From the NCBI GenBank assembly GCA_029261655.1, contig JAJDAY010000036.1, positions 1 to 64,000 on the forward strand: a stretch of DNA of 64,000 bases, written 5' to 3'. The notes under the pieces were generated by a model. It saw nothing but the letters and a program-made list of their open reading frames with translations. It searched no databases and had not been told where the DNA came from. Position 1 is the stretch's first letter, and each line of letters opens with the position of its first letter. The DNA comes from Nitrospinaceae bacterium (GTDB taxonomy: Bacteria; Nitrospinota; Nitrospinia; Nitrospinales; VA-1). The position numbers were made by a program, and so were the translations under genes. This document shows positions 1-7,322 of the stretch, in pieces.

Positions 1-384
1 GAATGCGATTTGCTGGTTATTACAAAAGCCGGTTACGGCTGGGAGGTTGAGATAAAAGTTTCTAAGGCTGATTTGATGAAGGATGGCGCGAAACGGCATG
101 ACCATAAAGACCGCAGAATTAAAGACCTGTGGTTTGCTATCCCAAAGCATTTGGAATCTTTCATAGAGCACGTACCGGAAAGGGCAGGAATCATATTGGT
201 TGATGGCAAAAGCCGTTGTATAAAACTACGCGATCCAAAATCAAAAAAGCGTCCATACAAGTTTAGCGATGAAGAAAAATACAAGGTTGCTCGGCTTGGT
301 TCGCTACGGATATGGGGGTTAAAGCAAAAAATCAGGGATATGGAAATAACGGCCCAGGAACAAAAACTAAGTGGAAAGGGGTGA
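1..384 (+). CDS. Nuclease-like protein, 5' end outside window
   Basis: The reading frame is open at the first base of the window, so the N-terminus is missing; a TTG at 10 is an internal codon rather than a convincing start. The visible part opens with ECDLLVI and then WEVEIKVSKADL. An acidic residue followed by ExK after a beta-strand is the layout of PD-(D/E)XK nuclease folds, and the stretch from EIKVSKADL onward resembles the MmcB-like or phage-type nuclease family. The C-terminal third is basic. Such genes are common in prophages and genomic islands. The family assignment rests on motif resemblance only; no phage neighbour is visible on this side of the window. Confidence 0.6.
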   Translation, partial: ECDLLVITKAGYGWEVEIKVSKADLMKDGAKRHDHKDRRIKDLWFAIPKHLESFIEHVPERAGIILVDGKSRCIKLRDPKSKKRPYKFSDEEKYKVARLGSLRIWGLKQKIRDMEITAQEQKLSGKG

Positions 385-428
385 TGTTCTATTCAGAATT
401 CGAGAACGAGCAATATCTTCAGCTCATA

Positions 429-476
429 TTTCCGCCACTCGCACCCGACCCGGTTTTGTTCATTTTTAGAGTGCCC
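429..476 (+). repeat. Copy A of an intergenic repeat (second box only)
   Basis: This 48-base stretch matches 20342-20390 with five substitutions and one indel. A third, more diverged copy lies near 28013-28063. It sits just after the stop of the nuclease-like gene. A short open frame runs through it, but the conservation is of DNA in a non-coding position, so I treat it as a repeat. Confidence 0.6.
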
Positions 477-548
477 CGCGTCACTGAAAACTGGAAGCAG
501 GTTCCTGAGTCGCGCTCCTCTTGCCTCACCTCAAAAACCACTAGATAG

Positions 549-889
549 AGCGTCTGTGACAGTTGGTTTTTTTTAATACTTTTTGAAAAAACCCTGTTTG
601 TCCCGAAACCGGAAACTTCCTCTAGATCATTGTTTTATAATTAGTTATGGTAAACTTATGGACATGTCATGCGTGAAATTAATTTTTCCGATTGTGAACG
701 TCTCACTCATTTCCCCCCAAAAGAAATAATAGATGAAGTCCGCCAATGGGGGGGGGTGGAACAGTAGACGACAACGCTACCTTCATCCATCGAAATAGAA
801 TAACCTGAAAACGATGAGCTATCACAAAAAATGGACGAGAAGAGTAAATATTAAATAGATAACTTCGACATTTCTCGGGACGGGAATAA
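549..889. other. Intergenic region with G9 tract
   Basis: No gene is supported here. The region is AT-rich and contains a run of nine G at 748-756, about 130 bases upstream of the DUF4124 gene. No convincing promoter or terminator was found. Confidence 0.5.
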
Positions 890-1513
890 ATGAAACTTAT
901 AAAACTCACAGGTTTGTTCTTATTCATCATCTTGATTTTGTCCCCCAGACCAACTCTGGCACAAGTTTTTCAATGGATGGATGATAAGGGGAATTTCCAC
1001 TTCACCGATAACTCTAACAGTATTCCCATGAAGTACAGAGCAGCCCTTAAAAAACCGTCTGGGGGAGCGATAGTTAAAAATAGAGTCAACATTGGCGGAG
1101 GCTATTCCTTTGAAATTTACGAAAACTGGGGCATTGAAAAAAGAGGCAGTCTCCGATACAAACTGATTTTCACAAAAAGAAGAAACGGCTTTGAGCCCAG
1201 TTGCGCTCTTGATGAATTTAAAAGCAGAAATTCATTTAAAAAATTTGTAACTGGACTGCAAGCCGTGATCGAGAAACGTTTTAAAAACTACAAAAAAACC
1301 AGTCAGTCTGCATTTCATGCGAAACCTTTAAAAGGCATCAAAGTGAGCGAACAGCTGAGTGATATGTCAGGGGAAAATGTCAGGAGGTTTCTTTATTATT
1401 TCAAAATTGCAAATGATAAAAAAATTGTTATCACATGTAGTGTTGCTGAAGCAACCGGTACTCAATTGAACGATGCCTTCGATGAAATAGCGAGTTCATT
1501 AAAATATGAATAG
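890..1513 (+). CDS. Exported DUF4124-domain protein
   Basis: A 207-residue protein with an N-terminal Sec signal peptide (positively charged start, hydrophobic stretch to about residue 23, cleavage near LAQ). The motif VFQWMDDKGNFHFTDN directly after it is the DUF4124 signature, a small domain of periplasmic proteins with unknown function. The remaining ~150 residues match no family I recognise; they contain two cysteines and are rich in lysine, which suggests a compact periplasmic domain. A purine-rich GACGGGAATAA precedes the ATG. It stands alone on the plus strand. Confidence 0.8.
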   Translation: MKLIKLTGLFLFIILILSPRPTLAQVFQWMDDKGNFHFTDNSNSIPMKYRAALKKPSGGAIVKNRVNIGGGYSFEIYENWGIEKRGSLRYKLIFTKRRNGFEPSCALDEFKSRNSFKKFVTGLQAVIEKRFKNYKKTSQSAFHAKPLKGIKVSEQLSDMSGENVRRFLYYFKIANDKKIVITCSVAEATGTQLNDAFDEIASSLKYE

Positions 1514-1670
1514 TGTTTCATTCAGTTCACCTCTATTGCCATACATCTATCAATTTAGTCCATTTGTATTTAACGTCGAGGCAACCCGCGTCCCGCTTTG
1601 CTGGAAGAAGATTGCTGGTTGCATGCTGTGAGACCTTGGGAATCCTTCTTGCGGGTTCTTTCGAAGTTGG

Positions 1671-2138
1671 TCAAAATTTCGGAAATTCCCATTCGCGGGT
1701 TCGCACCGGAGGCTCTTTCGGGTCAAGGTAACTCTCGATGACAATCATATTCTTTACGTTGTCACTTTTTACCACCACTTGTTTTCCTCGTTCGAAGTTC
1801 GGTTTGTCTGGAACGATAGTGACATCAGGCGGGAGTAAGGGAACACCGGTTTTCTTAATCATTTTGAGTTCATCGGAACTGAACTCGCCGGACGCATCAA
1901 CCATGTACCACTCTGCGGAACCCATCGCTGAAAACATCCATTTGACAAACTGGGAAGGTGATTTTTCTCCGGCAAGCGCAGGAAAAGAAGAACGTTTCAG
2001 CTGATGCTTGGAGGAAACATAGCGAACTACATTTTCGGCTTTTTGAAGGCCGGGATATTCTGTGTCGCCAAAATTCATATAAAAGAGAGACAACATCAGA
2101 AAGATTCCTACGGCAATCCACAAAGAAGCTTTCACCAC
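1671..2138 (-). CDS. Membrane-anchored hypothetical protein
   Basis: A 155-residue protein that begins at a GTG (GTG GTG AAA), preceded by AAAGGGG at good spacing. Residues 5-23 form one hydrophobic segment that should act as a signal anchor or uncleaved signal; the rest is hydrophilic and probably periplasmic. I recognise no domain. A plus-strand frame overlaps it but has no ribosome binding site. It lies downstream of, and in the same direction as, the basic exported protein at 2275-3438, and a 47-base repeat lies 53 bases upstream of its start. Confidence 0.6.
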   Translation of the reverse strand: MVKASLWIAVGIFLMLSLFYMNFGDTEYPGLQKAENVVRYVSSKHQLKRSSFPALAGEKSPSQFVKWMFSAMGSAEWYMVDASGEFSSDELKMIKKTGVPLLPPDVTIVPDKPNFERGKQVVVKSDNVKNMIVIESYLDPKEPPVRTREWEFPKF

Positions 2139-2190
2139 ATATCCCCTTTATTTCTTCAAATGAATGTTGATCAATAGATGATATCAGTTA

Positions 2191-2237
2191 GAAACACATT
2201 TGGTTTGTAGTCCTTTGATAAATATTTTTCAAGTTCA
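2191..2237 (-). repeat. 47-base repeat, copy 1
   Basis: Matches 16841-16887 at about 85% identity (7 mismatches in 47 bases, no gaps). Read on the minus strand it lies 53 bases before the GTG of the gene ending at 1671. It may be a shared promoter or leader element; I could not assign -35 and -10 boxes with confidence. Confidence 0.6.
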
Positions 2238-2274
2238 GCATTTTAAGTCTCTCAGAATATATGGGTTGTCTGGA

Positions 2275-3438
2275 TTAATTTCCTCCAGGCCCTGGGTCAA
2301 TTGCCCCAGTCCCAAACACGCCTGTAGAGGATCCAAAGTTCTTTTCACGCTTGTCCCGCTGGCCACCACTCTCTTCGCCAGGGACCGGTTGCGCCAGGTC
2401 GGATTTTTTTGGGATAAAACGTTTGTCAATCGGTCCGGGATCAAAAGTGTTAGGGTGACGACTAGGGTCTATGGGCGCATTCTTTGATCGCTTTATACCC
2501 AGCTGAGATTTCACTTTTTCCGCTTTTGCACGTCCACGAACGTTGGTCTCACCTGGTACAGGTTGTGATACTCCTACGTTTTTTTTCTTTTTATCTTTGC
2601 TCTCACCCTCATCTTCACCCCCGGTTTCGGCCTCGCCGGCGCCTACTTGCTTACTTTTTTTCTTTTTTTGTGGAGTTAAAGCTCTTGGAGCCACAGTGCG
2701 GCCTGCTCGTCGTCTATGTCGGAAGGGAATATTTTCACCATCTGAAACGGAAGCCCCATCTGTGATGAAGTCATCCCGGTTGCCGTCTACCTTCGGTTTT
2801 TTACGAGAGAGTTTTCTGCCGACACCTATTTTTGAAGGACCAGCGGCTTGGCCGCTCGAGTTCCCATTGGTTGCGAGATCTTTGGCTCCGGGAAACTTCT
2901 GCTGTTGGCTTGTGGACCTGGTCGCATCGCCCTCTTGGGAGTTGCGCTTCAAAAATCTCTCTGCGGCTTGTTCTCGGAGGCCGGACTGACGACGGCCCGG
3001 AATGGACTTTGAGCCTGTTTTTTGAGCCGGTTGTTGATCGTTAAGGGAGGGAGATCTGGGCAATTTCCCTCTTGTCAAGTTCCGGGTATCAATGCCACCT
3101 CGTAAAGGTGGCTTGCTGACTATAGACGGCACTTTTTGTAGCACGTTGTCCGTATTTGGAGCCCTTGGAATTCCTTGAACATTCGGCGCCTTCCGCAAGA
3201 CTTTTTGATTTTTGGAAATAACTTTCCGCTTTGGAAATTTAGGTTTAAGTTTTTTAGCTTTGTTAGTGGCTTTTTTTTCAGCAGAAACTGTTTGACTCTT
3301 CGTCTCCTCTTTCGACGTTTTATCTTTGGCAACAGCAGTGGCTGTCATCACTCCGAGCATTAATGGCAATGCAGTTGTCAAAAGACCAAAACGAAGAAAC
3401 TTTCTCGGTACGAACAGGTTCGAACTCGGGCGCCACAT
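2275..3438 (-). CDS. Exported basic low-complexity protein
   Basis: A 387-residue protein with a long, twin-basic-free N-terminal region and a hydrophobic signal segment at about residues 17-37 ending in AVAK. The mature part is almost entirely disordered in appearance: rich in Lys, Arg, Pro, Gly, Ser and Gln, with KKKK clusters near residues 255-285. Short motifs recur near the C-terminus, including QPVPGE twice and DPGP twice. GAGGAAAG precedes the ATG. No enzyme domain is recognisable. Similar compositional style in the proteins at 5174-6745, 12095-15097 and 15162-16739 suggests a group of structural envelope or extracellular proteins, which is inference. Confidence 0.7.
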   Translation of the reverse strand: MWRPSSNLFVPRKFLRFGLLTTALPLMLGVMTATAVAKDKTSKEETKSQTVSAEKKATNKAKKLKPKFPKRKVISKNQKVLRKAPNVQGIPRAPNTDNVLQKVPSIVSKPPLRGGIDTRNLTRGKLPRSPSLNDQQPAQKTGSKSIPGRRQSGLREQAAERFLKRNSQEGDATRSTSQQQKFPGAKDLATNGNSSGQAAGPSKIGVGRKLSRKKPKVDGNRDDFITDGASVSDGENIPFRHRRRAGRTVAPRALTPQKKKKSKQVGAGEAETGGEDEGESKDKKKKNVGVSQPVPGETNVRGRAKAEKVKSQLGIKRSKNAPIDPSRHPNTFDPGPIDKRFIPKKSDLAQPVPGEESGGQRDKREKNFGSSTGVFGTGAIDPGPGGN

Positions 3439-3534
3439 TATACTTTCCTCTTTAGAGTGGGTAAGGTTCTATTTAATGACAATATCTTCCTGACTCATCA
3501 ATCAGACAATCCGCAATAAACCCTTTGCAACAGC

Positions 3535-3984
3535 TCAGGGAACGGTCCCGGAAATTTCATTATTAAACGGCGTTCCCTCTTTGGCACATAGAAATTCGTT
3601 GACTGCCTGAGTACAGCCTTTCTTGTTGGCCGCAAGCGGTTCAGCATCGGGGCGCTGACGACTTAAAAAAATTAGTCTACACAGAAAATTTTCTGCTTCT
3701 GCAGGATTAATTCCAGAAATGGCATTGAACTTGATTTGTATATTTTTATTTATCGCGCCGTTGGGGGGAACCTTTTCTGTAGTACTTCCCTCTCCCACTA
3801 TGCGAACCTTTCCAGGGCGTGACGGATGTGATACGTTGCATTCAACCTTAACGGCAACCACATCGGGATGAAGGTTTGTGAGAGCGGTTTTCATGTTGAG
3901 GTTAAAGTCTGCGGCGAAAACCGAAAGCGGGAAGACCAAAGTCAGGATCAGTAAATGACCGACCAACATTTTTTTTAGTTTCAT
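3535..3984 (-). CDS. Small exported cysteine protein, paralogue 1 of 3
   Basis: A 149-residue secreted protein with a Sec signal peptide ending near VFA. It is clearly related to the two genes upstream of it on the same strand (4078-4533 and 4653-5102). Shared features in order are a NLHPDVVAVKVEC-like segment, a GEGST..VPPNG segment, a FNAISGINPAEA-like segment followed by CRL, and a closing cysteine pair with CAKEGTP. Four cysteines recur in comparable positions, suggesting two disulfides in the periplasm. GGAGGT precedes the ATG by six bases. I do not recognise the family. Confidence 0.8.
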   Translation of the reverse strand: MKLKKMLVGHLLILTLVFPLSVFAADFNLNMKTALTNLHPDVVAVKVECNVSHPSRPGKVRIVGEGSTTEKVPPNGAINKNIQIKFNAISGINPAEAENFLCRLIFLSRQRPDAEPLAANKKGCTQAVNEFLCAKEGTPFNNEISGTVP

Positions 3985-4077
3985 TTTAGTACCTCCAAAT
4001 TTCTAAAACCTGTTTTGTCATTATTTCATTTTTTTTACCCGTCCCCATTAGCCTGGCTTGACAGCCTGCCACCCATA

Positions 4078-4533
4078 TCAGGAAATAGGACCAGCAACAG
4101 ACGTGCGATTAGGCGCGCCTTCTTTTTTACAACGAAAAAGAATTTCTGGGTCGGGGTTCACACAGACGGTGGATTGAAGGGAAATAGGGACGTCAAAATT
4201 GGTGTTATCTTTTGAAACTCTAAGAACACATTTAAACCTGTTCGCATCTACAGGATTTTCTCCAGGGTTTACATTAAACGAAATCTTGAAACTTTTATTT
4301 AATTCACCGTTTGAGGGAACATCAAAATCCTGGGTTCCAGACCCTATGTTTATATCTACAGAAGCGTCACTATTAGCTTCTTTTTTTACAGCACACAGTA
4401 TCCTGGCAGTGGTTACATCAGGGTGCATGTTCGAGAGGACGATACTCCCTGCAAAGGTAAATTCTTCAGCATGAACGGCCTGTGGGAGAGCCAGCACTAA
4501 GAAAACCCCTGCAAAAACTTGTTTTATATTCAT
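4078..4533 (-). CDS. Small exported cysteine protein, paralogue 2 of 3
   Basis: A 151-residue exported protein, paralogous to both neighbours. The start chosen is the second of two in-frame ATGs: GAAGGG lies seven bases before it, and all three paralogues then start the same way with a basic pair and signal peptide. The first ATG at 4548 would overlap its own ribosome binding site. Conserved landmarks are NMHPDVTTARILC, GSGTQDFDVPSNG, NPGENPVDANRFKC and a terminal CKKEGAP. Its function is unknown; beta-sandwich structure is plausible from alternating hydrophobic residues. Confidence 0.8.
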   Translation of the reverse strand: MNIKQVFAGVFLVLALPQAVHAEEFTFAGSIVLSNMHPDVTTARILCAVKKEANSDASVDINIGSGTQDFDVPSNGELNKSFKISFNVNPGENPVDANRFKCVLRVSKDNTNFDVPISLQSTVCVNPDPEILFRCKKEGAPNRTSVAGPIS

Positions 4534-4652
4534 TTTATTACCCTTCAAATTTTAATACCTGGTTTGAATTTATTTCACCCTCGTGGTATTGATCGACCAA
4601 TTTTTCTGTTATCTTTCAATACCGCATCCTAAAGACAAAAACCTTGTCAATC

Positions 4653-5102
4653 TCAGGGAAGTGGATCACTAATAAATGTAGTGAACTGCGTTCCCGATTT
4701 TTGGCATCTCGCTAAATTTTCTTTCTTATCACAATCACTATCGGTTGACCGTAGGGGGATAGATTCGATGCCCTTTCGATCTTTTAGAATTAGGTTGCAG
4801 CCAACGTTTGTTGCTTCTGCGGGATTTTTACCAGGGCTCGCGTTAAAATTAACCTTGACTGATTGAGCTATTGAACCACCGGAGGGAACAGTTACCATCG
4901 TGCTCCCTGATCCGATTAAGAATTCTGTTAAAAATCTGTTATCCGGTGCTACAAAACATTGAACTTTGATATTAGTTATATCGGGGAGAAGATTCTTGAG
5001 ATCAATGCTCACTTCAAAGGTAAAGTCTTCTCCAGAAGCAACATGAGGAACAGCCAAAATCAGTACAAGTAAATGAGCCGTGATTATTTCTTTTAGTTTC
5101 AT
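4653..5102 (-). CDS. Small exported cysteine protein, paralogue 3 of 3
   Basis: A 149-residue exported protein and the first of the three tandem paralogues in transcription order. The internal ATG at 5102 is preferred over that at 5117 because GGAGAG sits seven bases upstream, matching paralogue 2. Landmarks are NLLPDITNIKVQC, GSGSTMVTVPSGG, SPGKNPAEATNVGC and CQKSGTQF. The gaps between the three genes (93 and 119 bases) allow one transcript or separate promoters. Similarity is moderate, so the duplication is not recent. Confidence 0.8.
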   Translation of the reverse strand: MKLKEIITAHLLVLILAVPHVASGEDFTFEVSIDLKNLLPDITNIKVQCFVAPDNRFLTEFLIGSGSTMVTVPSGGSIAQSVKVNFNASPGKNPAEATNVGCNLILKDRKGIESIPLRSTDSDCDKKENLARCQKSGTQFTTFISDPLP

Positions 5103-5173
5103 TTTATTGCTCTCCAAAGTCCAAGTATTCGTAGTGACCTCAAGGATAAAACTATAGCTCTAATTTCAGGGCT

Positions 5174-6745
5174 TCACTGATTATTAGCTGACCCTTTGCG
5201 TCTTCCCGTCATCTCCAAGGCTCCTGGGTCAATGACCACCGGGTTGAATTGTATCGGACGTCTTCCTGTCATCTCCAAGGCTCCGGGATCAATGACGACT
5301 GGAGTAAATGGTGTTGGTGGCCTGCCCGTCATCTGAAGCGTATCTGTCAAGACAAAATTGAGGGGATTGAAACGCTGACCCGTCATCCGTAGCGTATCTT
5401 TCAGGACAAAGTTTAGGGGTGAAATGAGTGGTGTGTCCGGGCTTTGAGCGCCCTCTGGACGTCTGCCCGTCATCAGGAATGCACCTTTGTCAATCGTGAT
5501 GGGAGCGAATGCAGTTGGACGTCTGCCCGTCATCAGGAATGCGCCTTTGCCAATTGTGATGGGTGCGAATGCAGCTGGACGCCTGCCCGTCATCAGAAAT
5601 GCGCCTTTGCCAATTGTGATGGGAGTGAATGCAGCTGGACGTCTGCCCGTCATCAGGAATGCGCCTTTGCCAATCGTGACCGAACGAAAAGGAGCCGCTG
5701 TCACCTTCAGTTTCGCGGCCAGCGTTACCTTGCCTAGTTGCGCTTTGATAGTGACAGTTCCCAGCATCGAACCTGTCTTAAAAGAAAAGTCGGCTTTGGT
5801 TTGGCCCGCACGAATCCGCACCGGTTTGATCGTCGCTATTTTAGGGTTACTGCTAGACAACTTAACCTCTACACCTTTTGGTACCGGAGCCCTACCCTCC
5901 AGGAAAACGGTTCCTTTTATAACCTCTCCCGAAGCAGCTTTTTGTTTTGCGAGCTTGATGCTGGCAAGTTTTACCTGGCCGGAGGATTTCTCTTGAACTT
6001 TATCCGGCTTCGATGGGCGGGTGCGTTGTGGGGCATCTTTATTTTGCGTAGGCGGTGGTTCTGACTTATCCCTTAAACTTTTCAATTGTGATTGTGGTGG
6101 GGTTGTTTTTCCGACCGAAGGTGCTTGCTTTGACTGAACCCTAAATTGATCTCTTGTTCGGGGAACCGCCTTTGTCTCAGGTGAAGAAGTTGATTTAGAT
6201 TTTGACCTAAGTTCTCGACTGGACTTTGGGGTTACTTTTTCAGCTAGTGGAGTTTGTTTTGATTTGCTCTTAAGATTTCCTCTTGATCGAGAATCTGCCT
6301 TTGCCAATGAAGAAGGAGTTCCCTTGGGTTTTGTTCCAAGTTTTTCTCGACTTGCCCGAGAGGGCGATTTTTCTGAGGATGAAATAATTTTAAACTTGGC
6401 TTCCGCAATGGGATTCTTTTTCGTGTCGAAAAGTTTTACTGAATAGCTTCCCTGGGCAACCTGAGTTTTTATAGTCAGGCTGACAATACAACTGGTGGTT
6501 CCCTTGCAGATGAGTTGAGTGGTGAATTCTCTTTTTGGGGAATTCTTTAGAAACACCAACGCGCTTTTTGCGTTGCTTAAATTTTTCCCCGTCAAAACAA
6601 GTTTTTTGGTTTCCCCTTTGTTCAAACTCAACGAAGTTGGGTTCACCTTAGCAGTTTCGATGGCGAACACTTGCGAGCCGGTGAGAATGAACAACACTGG
6701 GAAAATAAAATATGGAAATGTTCTTAGAATTATTCGATTCAACAC
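5174..6745 (-). CDS. Exported repeat protein with MTGRR C-terminal repeats
   Basis: A 523-residue exported protein starting at GTG. Residues 1-28 are a signal peptide ending in VFA. Residues 30-125 look like an immunoglobulin-type or TIG-like beta domain with two cysteines (LICKGTTSC). Residues 126-255 are a Ser/Lys/Pro linker with three loose ~22-residue repeats around SKSK. Residues 258-350 resemble a second bacterial Ig-like domain (VKLSSSNPKIATI). Residues 352-517 hold eight ~20-residue repeats of the type ITIGKGAFLMTGRRPAAFAP, four nearly identical and four diverged. The design suggests a surface or matrix protein; I recognise no enzyme. Confidence 0.75.
   Translation of the reverse strand: MLNRIILRTFPYFIFPVLFILTGSQVFAIETAKVNPTSLSLNKGETKKLVLTGKNLSNAKSALVFLKNSPKREFTTQLICKGTTSCIVSLTIKTQVAQGSYSVKLFDTKKNPIAEAKFKIISSSEKSPSRASREKLGTKPKGTPSSLAKADSRSRGNLKSKSKQTPLAEKVTPKSSRELRSKSKSTSSPETKAVPRTRDQFRVQSKQAPSVGKTTPPQSQLKSLRDKSEPPPTQNKDAPQRTRPSKPDKVQEKSSGQVKLASIKLAKQKAASGEVIKGTVFLEGRAPVPKGVEVKLSSSNPKIATIKPVRIRAGQTKADFSFKTGSMLGTVTIKAQLGKVTLAAKLKVTAAPFRSVTIGKGAFLMTGRRPAAFTPITIGKGAFLMTGRRPAAFAPITIGKGAFLMTGRRPTAFAPITIDKGAFLMTGRRPEGAQSPDTPLISPLNFVLKDTLRMTGQRFNPLNFVLTDTLQMTGRPPTPFTPVVIDPGALEMTGRRPIQFNPVVIDPGALEMTGRRKGSANNQ
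5190..5693 (-). repeat. Tandem 60-base coding repeats
   Basis: Inside the gene above, units with CTGCCCGTCATCAGGAATGC (plus-strand reading) recur exactly every 60 bases at about 5461, 5521, 5581 and 5641 and are nearly identical. Two further pairs nearer the gene end are diverged but also spaced by 60. The nearly identical units suggest recent expansion or gene conversion. Confidence 0.85.
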
Positions 6746-6791
6746 GGTCCGTACCTTATATATTCACCTGTACCTCCGGGAATTAGCGCCG

Positions 6792-6820
6792 AGTATAACA
6801 TACACCCGTTCAATCAATGC
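6792..6820 (-). promoter_or_regulatory. Candidate extended -10 promoter
   Basis: On the minus strand TATACT (6792-6797) is preceded directly by TGT, giving an extended -10, and GCATTG (6815-6820) lies 17 bases further upstream. Initiation would fall about 40 bases before the GTG of the MTGRR repeat protein. This is pattern matching only. Confidence 0.35.
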
Positions 6821-7322
6821 TTAACTTTGTATGTATTTTAACTGATAAAATCTCCTTAGCCGAACGTTTCCATTTCGCTGAAAGCAGTTCTCCATTGCCA
6901 GGTGATAACCTCTTTCCAAAAATTTGCAAATTCAAGATTAATATTTTTCTGTAAATTTTCTCCTTAAATATTTAACAGTTACCGTTGCCAATGTTCACTC
7001 GATAAATCAACTTTTTATATTATCCTAATAGCGAAGCAAGAGTCATTTAACTGCGACTTGATAAATTTTTATCGAAAGGCAGAATTTATATATATTTCCA
7101 TATATTTCGTAACATTGGCCCAGATTCATTTGATACGGCCTAAAGATTTTATTATTTGTGATAAAATGGGCCCCTATAAGAATTAGCGTAGGCTGTTGGT
7201 TGACTTTGTTTTTATGCCAAAAGATTGAGGGGCATAGCTCTCAACTTAGATTTATGCCTATGTCCAGCATCAAAATGTTCAAAAGGATACGTTACTAAAT
7301 ACAGTTTTCAAGGGAACCAGTT
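6821..7322. other. AT-rich intergenic region
   Basis: A divergent spacer between the MTGRR repeat protein and the sulfatase-modifying-factor-like gene. It is AT-rich and has no supportable gene. Apart from AAGGGA before the ATG at 7323 I see no clear element for the plus-strand gene. Confidence 0.5.

Noticed and set aside
312..548. A 78-codon plus-strand frame after the nuclease-like gene
   Set aside because: It overlaps the previous gene and runs through a DNA repeat found elsewhere; no ribosome binding site and no protein-like composition.
5454..5693. Possible CRISPR array because of regularly spaced near-identical sequence
   Set aside because: The 60-base units are contiguous, in frame with an exported protein, and have no variable spacers or cas genes.
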